The notes under the pieces were generated by a model, which was given only the letters and a program-made list of their open reading frames with translations, did no database searches and was not told where the DNA came from. Made by a program: the position numbers and the translations under genes. A DNA stretch of 64,000 nt from contig JAGLGN010000027.1 of assembly GCA_023144005.1 (NCBI GenBank), positions 1-64,000 on the forward strand. The letters are read 5' to 3'. Every line of letters begins with the position of its first letter. Within the stretch, counting starts at the first letter, position 1. The stretch comes from a bacterium (lineage in GTDB: Bacteria; AUK180). Shown here piece by piece: positions 7,924 through 15,358 of this stretch.

Positions 7924-9711
7924 TTATCCTTTTACTACTGAATCTATTATGTTCTTGGATATATAGTAGGACTCAAGGAATTCCCGTCTGGCGTGATTAA
8001 GATCAATTACCCATTGCCTGTATTCTCCCATTCTCTTGCCTTTCTCATAATAACAAATGGGATTCAATATCTCTCTTGGGACCAGTCGCACCAGCTCTTT
8101 ATTTTCCGGGGCTTCCACATCGACTATATAATATCCGAAATCCGGATCCAGCTTCCACTTTATCTTATTGCCGATCAGAGCTTCCAGCATGGCGGAGGAA
8201 TGCCTGATCTTCACTTTTAACGCATTTCCTTCCGAGACATCCTTCGCGTCGCCACCGATAAAGCCGGTATTCATCAGCCATGTGCTGACTCCGGGCATCG
8301 TTGCTACAAGCTCCTTAAATCTATCCGCCTGTAATTCCATTCTTCTGGGAAAGAAGGGCTGAGTAAACGGTGACCGGGTCTTGCCCCTCTCCTTGCCTGC
8401 GGCTGATGTTTTGGAGGTTTCTCCCAGCATAAAGTAACCGGCGGCCTGGTCGGGGGAAACGAATTTGACGATACCGGGAACAGCAGCGTCCCGTCCCTCG
8501 TCTCTATTCAGAATTCCCATATATTTAACACTCGGTATTTTATGAAGGTCCGCGGCATCTTCCACCGCATGCATCGGAATGATTGAGCGCCCGTTCTGTG
8601 TCCATACGAGAAAATCCCAGCCATCCTTCGGAATACCGTCTCTGTCAATAACATTCTCCGCTTTTACATCGCCGCTTATATAGCTATTGATATTATCTTC
8701 ATTTCCGAAAGTGAAAAGCAGGACATCTCTATATTCTTCAACCTCTTGAGGAGAAAGAACTTCCTTGAAAAAATCAAATTCCCGTGATGTATCCTGGTAA
8801 ACATTCTCGACCCAAGCATCAGAATTTACGGTACCTTTATATATAACGGGCTCATTTTCCAAACTCAGGCCGAAGGTCTTCGCAAAGCAGCCGTTCTCCG
8901 TGATGGAGATCTCGCCACCGGGCCATAGGGTTACCATGTCATCCTGAATGGGTTGTGTCAGTTCGCCCTGTTTTGAAAATGTTGTTGTGGTCTTCCCGGT
9001 TCCCGAAAGCCCCATGATGGTCATTGAAAACAATTCTCCACCGACCTTTACCAGTTTAGCACCCGCATGAAGTACCAGTCCGCCGCTGCCGTAAAGAATA
9101 TCATTTAGCATTCTCAGAGCGCCTTTTTTACTCTCTCCGAAATAGTCGGCTCCTATTACATATGAGGTATAATTTTCAAGATCGACCATCATTGCCTGCT
9201 CTCCATCCATTCCGGGAGCGGGACATTCTGCCGTAAAAACAAGTCTCAATGCCGGCTTAAAAGGTTCTGAAAGCTGCTTTTCATCCTCTACATCTTTTCT
9301 CGGGAAGAGGAGAACCTGCTGCATGCCCGCGATATTCGCTGCATCCAGAGTATAGAGGAATTGAATCGGCACGGCCTTTTTCCCAAGTCCGATATATCCT
9401 TGTATCTCAACCAAAGTACCCTTGCCTTCGATATAACTCTTCTGGATCTCATATAGTTCGGCGGCCTTGATCGAATCGATCAATTTGGATGAATATTTAT
9501 CCTTATTTTCCACCTCATCTATGATATATGTCCAATTCGCTTTTCTTGCTTTATTTCTGGTAATCTTATTCAGATTATCGTACTTTGAAACAATTACATT
9601 GGGGGAATGTTCCAAGGCCAGTTTTCTTATTTTGTCCTGGTTTGGATTGGTAATGTATTCCACGTCATACGGATGAAGACACTCATGTGGTTTTTCAACG
9701 CTGTAGTTCAT
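7924..9711 (-). CDS. Divergent ATP-type phosphoenolpyruvate carboxykinase family protein
   Basis: 595 residues, longer than the usual ~540 of ATP-dependent PEPCK. The kinase-1a P-loop is intact (GLSGTGKTT, residues 234-242) and the surrounding strands align with the PEPCK core, including ENGCFAKTFGLS for the E. coli EGGCYAKTIKLS. The kinase-2 motif is altered: QDDMVTLW (256-263) replaces GDDEHGW. PEPCK interconverts oxaloacetate and PEP using ATP/ADP; the family match is good, but the changed metal site means activity should be tested. It may belong to the PEPCK-like DUF4914 group (from memory). SD GGAGG precedes the ATG. uvrB ends only 39 bases upstream; TTGACA (at the uvrB end) with a poor -10 is a weak promoter candidate. 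Confidence 0.75.
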   Translation of the reverse strand: MNYSVEKPHECLHPYDVEYITNPNQDKIRKLALEHSPNVIVSKYDNLNKITRNKARKANWTYIIDEVENKDKYSSKLIDSIKAAELYEIQKSYIEGKGTLVEIQGYIGLGKKAVPIQFLYTLDAANIAGMQQVLLFPRKDVEDEKQLSEPFKPALRLVFTAECPAPGMDGEQAMMVDLENYTSYVIGADYFGESKKGALRMLNDILYGSGGLVLHAGAKLVKVGGELFSMTIMGLSGTGKTTTTFSKQGELTQPIQDDMVTLWPGGEISITENGCFAKTFGLSLENEPVIYKGTVNSDAWVENVYQDTSREFDFFKEVLSPQEVEEYRDVLLFTFGNEDNINSYISGDVKAENVIDRDGIPKDGWDFLVWTQNGRSIIPMHAVEDAADLHKIPSVKYMGILNRDEGRDAAVPGIVKFVSPDQAAGYFMLGETSKTSAAGKERGKTRSPFTQPFFPRRMELQADRFKELVATMPGVSTWLMNTGFIGGDAKDVSEGNALKVKIRHSSAMLEALIGNKIKWKLDPDFGYYIVDVEAPENKELVRLVPREILNPICYYEKGKRMGEYRQWVIDLNHARREFLESYYISKNIIDSVVKG

Positions 9712-9750
9712 TTCTGAACCTCCATTGGTATCAAAAAATACCGTACTATT

Positions 9751-11709
9751 TTATATCTCAAATGTCAAGAAGTTTTTTCTAAGTTCGAGCACCTCATCTC
9801 GGATCTTTGCGGCTTCCTCAAACTTCAGCTCCTTTGAGAGCTCATCCATCTTCTTTTTCAATTTCTTCAGATAGCGGTCAAGATCCTCATCACTTTCGAA
9901 CTTCTTGCCGTTTTCCAACTCAAGGCCTTTCTTGATCTTACTAATAATGGTCTTGGGAATAATATTATTAGCTTTATTATATTCGATCTGCTGTTCGCGC
10001 CGTCTGGCGGTTTCATCCATCGCGCTTTTCATGGCAGGTGTTATCATATCACCAAATAGGACAACACAACCGTTCACATTCCTTGCGGTCCTTCCAATGG
10101 TCTGAATAAGAGAACGGTGACTTCTCAGAAATCCCGGCTTGTCGGCATCAAATATCACTACGAGACTTACTTCCGGAAGATCAAGGCCTTCTCTCAGGAG
10201 ATTGACGCCTACAATGATATCGATCACATCTGTCCGCAGCATCTTCAGAATATTGTAGCGTTCGATCGTGTCAATACCTGAATGCAGATACTTCACACGG
10301 TAATTAAGGGACATCAGATGATAAGCAAGCTCTTCTGACATCTTCTTCGTGATCGTTGTGACGAGCACCTTCTCATTCCTCTTCAATACCGGCTGTATTA
10401 ATTCCAGCAATCTGTCCACTTGATTGATAGTGGGAAATACCTTGATCTCGGGATCTACCAGTCCTGTTGGCCGAATCACCTGTTCTACGACCTCGCCACC
10501 CGCTTTCTCTATCTCAAAATTGGCGGGAGTCGCGGAAATGAATACCGCCTGACTCACCTTTTCCCAGAATTCATCGTACTTCAGCGGACGATTGTCAAAG
10601 GCGGACGGCAGGCGAAATCCGAATTCCACAAGATTTTCCTTTCTTGCGCGATCACCATTATACATTCCCTTCACCTGCGGTACCGTGACATGGGATTCAT
10701 CAATAATATACAGGGCATCTTCCGGAAGATAATCCAGCAGCGTCATCGGCGGTTCGCCCACGGACCTCCCATCGAAGTATCGGGAATAATTCTCCACCCC
10801 CTTTGTATAATGCATCACCTGAAGCATCTCAAGGTCATACATGACCCTTTGCCGTATCCTTTCCGCTTCCAGTAATTTTCCTTGAGACAGGAAAAGGGAT
10901 TCCCTTTTTTCCATTTCTTCCTTTATCTCAGTGAGTATCGGTTCAAGCGAGCCATCTTCAATGAGATAATGCCGAGCGGGAAATATCATCAATTGATCGA
11001 CAGATGCGAATATTTCCATCCTCAGGGGATCAAAATAACTGATCTTCTCTATTTCGTCACCAAATAATTCGACACGCACCGCTTTTTCCTCATACATCGG
11101 GAAAATATCCACGATATCCCCTTTTACCCTGAAGCGGCCTTGTTCAAAGGCAATATCATTTCTTTCATACATGATCCTGACAAGACGGCGAAGAAGGTCC
11201 TGACGGTCGATCTTATCTCCAACCCTCAGATAAAGGCGCTTATTCTCATATCGGTCCGGCGAACCCAGGCCGAAAATACAGGATATAGAAGCAACTATTA
11301 TCGTGTCTCTCCTTGTGAGAACCGAATGCGTTGCCGAATGCCGCAGGCGGTCGATCTCCTGATTAATATCCGCGTCCTTTTCAATGAACATATCCTTTTC
11401 CGGCAAATAGGCCTCAGGCTGATAATAATCATAGTACGAAACAAAATACTCTACCCTGTTATCAGGGAAAAAGTCCTTGAATTCAGAATACAATTGCGCA
11501 GCCAGCGTCTTATTATGTGAAATGACAATAGCGGGCCGCTGCAGCTGTTCGATGACCTTGGCGATCGAGAATGTCTTTCCGCTGCCGGTAACCCCCATAA
11601 GGACTTGATATTTCTTGCCGTCATCAAGACCTTGGGCTAACTTCTCTATGGCAGCGGGTTGGTCACCTGCGGGATTGAAGTCCGAGATCAGATTGAATCT
11701 ATTTGTCAT
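9751..11709 (-). CDS. uvrB: UvrB, excinuclease ABC subunit B
   Basis: About 652 residues. It has the UvrB start (FNLISDFNPAGDQPAAI), the P-loop GVTGSGKT, the damage-verifying beta-hairpin (YYDYYQPEAYLP), helicase motifs including IDESHV and QTIGRTARN, and the C-terminal UVR domain (EEAAKIRDE) that contacts UvrC. It verifies lesions during nucleotide excision repair. I place the start at the ATG of MTNRFNL (11709), which fits family length and has AAGGA just upstream; an in-frame ATG at 11727 and TTG at 11739 are alternatives. The start overlaps the end of a small upstream reading frame, implying translational coupling. Confidence 0.95.
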   Translation of the reverse strand: MTNRFNLISDFNPAGDQPAAIEKLAQGLDDGKKYQVLMGVTGSGKTFSIAKVIEQLQRPAIVISHNKTLAAQLYSEFKDFFPDNRVEYFVSYYDYYQPEAYLPEKDMFIEKDADINQEIDRLRHSATHSVLTRRDTIIVASISCIFGLGSPDRYENKRLYLRVGDKIDRQDLLRRLVRIMYERNDIAFEQGRFRVKGDIVDIFPMYEEKAVRVELFGDEIEKISYFDPLRMEIFASVDQLMIFPARHYLIEDGSLEPILTEIKEEMEKRESLFLSQGKLLEAERIRQRVMYDLEMLQVMHYTKGVENYSRYFDGRSVGEPPMTLLDYLPEDALYIIDESHVTVPQVKGMYNGDRARKENLVEFGFRLPSAFDNRPLKYDEFWEKVSQAVFISATPANFEIEKAGGEVVEQVIRPTGLVDPEIKVFPTINQVDRLLELIQPVLKRNEKVLVTTITKKMSEELAYHLMSLNYRVKYLHSGIDTIERYNILKMLRTDVIDIIVGVNLLREGLDLPEVSLVVIFDADKPGFLRSHRSLIQTIGRTARNVNGCVVLFGDMITPAMKSAMDETARRREQQIEYNKANNIIPKTIISKIKKGLELENGKKFESDEDLDRYLKKLKKKMDELSKELKFEEAAKIRDEVLELRKNFLTFEI

Positions 11710-11830
11710 TTTCCTTATTCCGGGCATCTCGCCGGCCAAAAATATTCAAGTTTGACGGGATTGTCGTGATCAAATAGCTGACAGGAACGGCAGCGAAGTA
11801 AAACTCTTTATTATTCCATTGTCTAAACAT
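11699..11830 (-). CDS. Small overlapping ORF or displaced 3' part of the membrane protein gene
   Basis: 43 codons beginning MFRQWNNKEFYF. The ATG overlaps the stop of the upstream membrane-protein gene (ATGTTTAG) and the TAG lies inside the start of uvrB. Residues about 9-30 are hydrophobic. It is either a coupled small membrane peptide or, as I favour, the true C-terminal tail of the upstream protein shifted out of frame at an AAAAA run (11829-11834 region): losing one A would give FLHVKMFRQW and restore one continuous frame. Confidence 0.4.
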   Translation of the reverse strand: MFRQWNNKEFYFAAVPVSYLITTIPSNLNIFGRRDARNKENDK

Positions 11831-12251
11831 TTTTAACATGTAGAAATGTACCAAATTTACCGACAAGAGAAATGGCGAACCCACCGGCAAGAAGCTTCCA
11901 ATCCCCTGATAAGAGGAAATCAACGAAGCCGGCGACCAGTGGAAAACTAAGTATGCTCATTCGAAGTATTACCGCTCTTACAATTCTCAGTATTTGCTCA
12001 TTGGAGAGCTCCTCGTGGAAACCGGAGCGTTTGGGGAATTTCACAAGTTTCGTACCTATGAGATAAGAAATCACGGCGACGGATATCAATACCACCCGCA
12101 AAATGAAAAGTGTTTTCGCATCATATTCCGGCCCTTGATAAGTGCCGTTGGCGTATATTATATATGCTACAAAAAGAAAGATCACATCTGATACTATAAA
12201 TACCCATCTCAACTTAAAAATATTACCCAGTACACTGCCGCTGTAATCCAC
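11823..12251 (-). CDS. Four-helix membrane protein, function unknown
   Basis: 142 residues with four predicted membrane segments (around residues 14-34, 47-66, 93-112 and 116-134) and charged linkers. I do not recognise the family. The start is a GTG (12251) with GAGAGGTG upstream and a near-consensus promoter, so it should lead the unit with uvrB. The 3' end may be frameshifted: the next frame continues without a gap into a plausible cytoplasmic tail. The protein is therefore either complete at 142 residues or a truncated version of about 180. Confidence 0.6.
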   Translation of the reverse strand: MDYSGSVLGNIFKLRWVFIVSDVIFLFVAYIIYANGTYQGPEYDAKTLFILRVVLISVAVISYLIGTKLVKFPKRSGFHEELSNEQILRIVRAVILRMSILSFPLVAGFVDFLLSGDWKLLAGGFAISLVGKFGTFLHVKNV

Positions 12252-12267
12252 TGCACACCTCTCTTTG

Positions 12268-12296
12268 ATTATATTCTATTGATTGAACTTTTTCAA
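12268..12296 (-). promoter_or_regulatory. Promoter of membrane protein-uvrB unit
   Basis: Minus strand: TTGAAA (12296-12291), exactly 17 bp, then TATAAT (12273-12268), 16 bases before the GTG at 12251. One of the best promoters in the window. Confidence 0.75.
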
Positions 12297-12409
12297 GACA
12301 TAAATATGTGGACCCTTCTTTTTCCTTCTTTTCTATTCTTAAAAGATCAGTATCGTTTTCGGAATCGTCTTAGAAAATATTAACAATAACTTTATTCACA
12401 AAGTAGTTA

Positions 12410-12438
12410 TGGAATTCTATGTGGAAGTATGGTATAAT
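12410..12438 (+). promoter_or_regulatory. Promoter of radC-mod-res
   Basis: TGGAAT (12410-12415), a 17-bp spacer, and an extended -10 TGG-TATAAT (12430-12438). It lies inside the open frame extending upstream of radC, which supports the downstream ATG at 12469 as the true start. Confidence 0.6.
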
Positions 12439-12468
12439 ACAAGAGATAACAACGACGGGGTTAGTAAC

Positions 12469-13137
12469 ATGACAAAACCGATTAAGGAAACTCCAAAAGT
12501 AGATAGACCCAGGGAGAAACTGAAAGCAAAGGGTGTCAAAGCTCTTTCAAATGAAGAATTATTAATGGTAATATTAGGTAAAGGAATGAAAGGTAGGGAT
12601 GTGCGGGTTTTAGCAAAAGATATTCTTAAAGAGGTAGAAAGGGCTCCTGAAAATATAAATTTAGAAAATATGAGAAATATCCAAGGAATTGGATTAGCTA
12701 AAGCGACGCAGATTATGGCATCTTTTGAATTTGCTAAAAGATATCTGGTTAAGGATGGAATCAAGATACGAAATGCAGATGATATTTTAAAACTTGTTGA
12801 AGATATTAGAAACAAAAAGCAGGAATATTTTATTACACTTACACTTACTGGTGCATCTGATTTGATAGAAAAGCGGACAGTATTTATCGGTACGATTAAT
12901 CAAAGCATTGTGCATCCGCGGGAAATTTTTGCTAATGCAATTAGCGATAGAGCAGCAGGAATTGTCTTTGTGCATAATCATCCATTGGACGATCCAAACC
13001 CAAGTGATGACGATATTGGGATTACTAACCGCCTTTGTGAAGTGGCAAGAATCGTCGGAATTCAAGTAGTTGATCATATTATTGTTTCAAAAAGAGATTA
13101 TTTTAGTTTTCAGGCAGAAGGTCTGCTGAATAAATAA
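12469..13137 (+). CDS. radC: RadC-family JAMM/MPN+ protein
   Basis: 222 residues from the chosen ATG. An N-terminal PREKLKAKG...LSNEELL segment and a helix-hairpin-helix (IQGIGLAKA, about 71-79) precede the JAMM metal site: His169-x-His171-Pro, Ser179-x-x-Asp182. This is the RadC family, long linked to DNA repair but of unproven biochemical role, and often found on mobile or defence islands. It is the first gene of a three-gene plus-strand unit with the type III R-M genes (13 bases before mod), and shares their AT-rich codon use, which differs from the rest of the window. An in-frame ATG at 12409 exists, but the promoter -10 falls after it. Confidence 0.88.
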   Translation: MTKPIKETPKVDRPREKLKAKGVKALSNEELLMVILGKGMKGRDVRVLAKDILKEVERAPENINLENMRNIQGIGLAKATQIMASFEFAKRYLVKDGIKIRNADDILKLVEDIRNKKQEYFITLTLTGASDLIEKRTVFIGTINQSIVHPREIFANAISDRAAGIVFVHNHPLDDPNPSDDDIGITNRLCEVARIVGIQVVDHIIVSKRDYFSFQAEGLLNK

Positions 13138-13150
13138 CAGGATTATAATT

Positions 13151-15358
13151 ATGGATAAATTACAGTTAAACGAAAAAGAAATTAAATACATCGTTGAACA
13201 GTTGAAAAAAGGTGAGCAGCTTCCGGAAGATTTAAAATACAAACTGTTTCCGGTTAAGCAAAAGGAATATGAACTGGTTTATGGCGGGAAGATGCGCAAA
13301 GAAGATATTCTTGCCAATGAAGACGGTGTTTTTCCTGTTCCCTTACAGGTTGAAAAAGTATTTAACGGCAAAAGAGAATCTTTTAAAGACGGATGGCGAA
13401 ATATGATTGTCTTTGGAGACAATCTACAATTTCTGAAAACTATATATGAAAATAAAGACCCGTTAATAAAGGATAAAGTAAAAGGAAAAGTAAAGTTAAT
13501 CTATATTGATCCACCTTTTGGTACAGGTGATGAATATGATGGTAATAAAGGTCAAAAAGGGTATTCGGCAAAAACTAAAGGTGCTGAATTCGTTGAATTT
13601 TTAAGGAGAAGAATAATTGAATCTAAAGAGATTCTTGATGTAAATGGCATAATTATAGTACGTCAAGCATATAATTTTGGTCATTATATCAAGATTATTC
13701 TTGATGAAATTTTTGGAAAAGATAATTTCATTAATGAAATAATTATTGGGAGAAAGAGAGAAGGCGCAGGTACTAGGAATAAGTTTGATATTATCAATGA
13801 ATCACTATATGCATATTCCAATTCATCAAATTATAAAAAAAACAATGTCTTTGCAAAAAGACCGTTAAGTGAAATTAAATGGACTTCTTTTTTAATGCCT
13901 GGAGAAAGGAGACCAAAAGAAAGAATTTTTTTTGGTTTGACTATGCTTCCTCCGCAAGGCCAGCATTTTTCTTTGATTCAAGATAAATGCAACAAACTTG
14001 TAGAAGAAAATTTTATAAGACTACGTTGTAAAAATTGTGGCGCAAGATTTTATTTTGCAGAATCTGATGAAAAACTTGAAAAGAAACTTAGATATAAAAA
14101 TGATAAGTTTAAGTTCTATGATATAACATCAAAGACTATATATTTTGCAGCTACTAAAATTAATAGTTGTTTAAATTGTAATGCAAACAATTTCACTGTT
14201 GATTACTTGGGTTCTGATAATGTTAAGATTAATACTAATTGGCTTGATATACGCTCTTATTCTAGTACTACAGGATATCCAACAGAAAATTCTGAAGAGT
14301 TATTGGGTAGAATAATTAAATCATTTACAAATACAGGTGATATAGTTTTAGACTTCTTTGCAGGTTCAGGTACGACAGCTGCAGTTGCAGAAAAATTAGG
14401 AAGAAAATGGATTGTTTGTGATATAGGTAAGCTTGCATTTTATACAATACAAAAACGTTTACTTAATGTTCACAAAAGCAAAGATTTAGAAAATCCCAAG
14501 AAAAAATACAATAAGAAAACTAAACCATTTATAACTGTAAATACTGGCTATTATGATCTTCAAAAAGTATTTGAGTTAAAACAAGATGAGTACCGTAAAT
14601 TTGTAATGAACTTGTTTGAAGTAGAACCTTTCAACAAAAAAATAGGCGGTATTACAATTGAAGGCCAAAAAAAGGATGGATTTTACTGTATAACTTATCC
14701 TTACTGGAAATTTAAGGATTCTTCTGTTGATGAGGAGTATCTGGAAGATTTGCATTCTCATATCGGCAACAAGATCGGCAATAGATTATATATCATTTCT
14801 CCTGCAAACTATGTTGATTTTATAAGTGATTATTATGAGATAGGCAATGTAAAATATTATTTCCTTAAGGTTCCTTATCAAATCATAAAGGAACTTCATA
14901 AAGTTAATTTCAAAAAGTTCCGCCAGCCGCAAAGAAAAAGTAATGTAAACGATTTGGAAGATGCTGTGGGTTTTCATTTTATCCGCCAGCCGCAAGTCAA
15001 ATCCAAATTGGTGTCATTAAAAGATCAAATAAATATTCATATTCAGGAATTCTATTCGGATTTTACCGAAGAAGAAAGCGGAAACGATATGGAAAATTTT
15101 GAATCGTTGGCAATGGTCTTGATTGATAGGAATTATAACGGTGAAGCATTTGAAATGGATGATTATTTCTTTGCAGAGGATTTATTACCAAAAAAGAATA
15201 AGAAATCAAACGAACCGGAAAAAGATTTAAAAAAAGAACTAAAAAAGCAAAAAGAGATTGTAATACCTTTAAACAAAAAGGATTTTGGCAAAAAGATAAT
15301 GATCGTTTATATAGATATTTATGGAAACGAATTTAAAGAATCATTAAGGCTTAAATAA
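13151..15358 (+). CDS. mod: Type III restriction-modification DNA methyltransferase (Mod)
   Basis: 735 residues. Beta-class N6-adenine methyltransferase order: catalytic motif IV DPPF (120-123) comes before the AdoMet motif I DFFAGSGTT (400-408), with TGYPTENSEELL just ahead. The protein should methylate one strand of an asymmetric site and provide recognition for the Res subunit. An unusual zinc-ribbon-like insert sits in the target-recognition region: CxxC at 292/295 and CxxC at 339/342. DPPF replaces the more common DPPY, a tolerated change. A lysine-rich C-terminal region follows. The stop overlaps the res start (TAATG), so the two are coupled. Confidence 0.92.
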   Translation: MDKLQLNEKEIKYIVEQLKKGEQLPEDLKYKLFPVKQKEYELVYGGKMRKEDILANEDGVFPVPLQVEKVFNGKRESFKDGWRNMIVFGDNLQFLKTIYENKDPLIKDKVKGKVKLIYIDPPFGTGDEYDGNKGQKGYSAKTKGAEFVEFLRRRIIESKEILDVNGIIIVRQAYNFGHYIKIILDEIFGKDNFINEIIIGRKREGAGTRNKFDIINESLYAYSNSSNYKKNNVFAKRPLSEIKWTSFLMPGERRPKERIFFGLTMLPPQGQHFSLIQDKCNKLVEENFIRLRCKNCGARFYFAESDEKLEKKLRYKNDKFKFYDITSKTIYFAATKINSCLNCNANNFTVDYLGSDNVKINTNWLDIRSYSSTTGYPTENSEELLGRIIKSFTNTGDIVLDFFAGSGTTAAVAEKLGRKWIVCDIGKLAFYTIQKRLLNVHKSKDLENPKKKYNKKTKPFITVNTGYYDLQKVFELKQDEYRKFVMNLFEVEPFNKKIGGITIEGQKKDGFYCITYPYWKFKDSSVDEEYLEDLHSHIGNKIGNRLYIISPANYVDFISDYYEIGNVKYYFLKVPYQIIKELHKVNFKKFRQPQRKSNVNDLEDAVGFHFIRQPQVKSKLVSLKDQINIHIQEFYSDFTEEESGNDMENFESLAMVLIDRNYNGEAFEMDDYFFAEDLLPKKNKKSNEPEKDLKKELKKQKEIVIPLNKKDFGKKIMIVYIDIYGNEFKESLRLK

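Noticed and set aside
10420-10875. 151-codon plus-strand frame opposite uvrB.
   Set aside because: Antisense shadow; uvrB is unambiguous on the other strand.
12409-12468. Longer radC start at the ATG 12409.
   Set aside because: The extended -10 TATAAT at 12433-12438 lies after this ATG, and family members begin near the PREKL segment.
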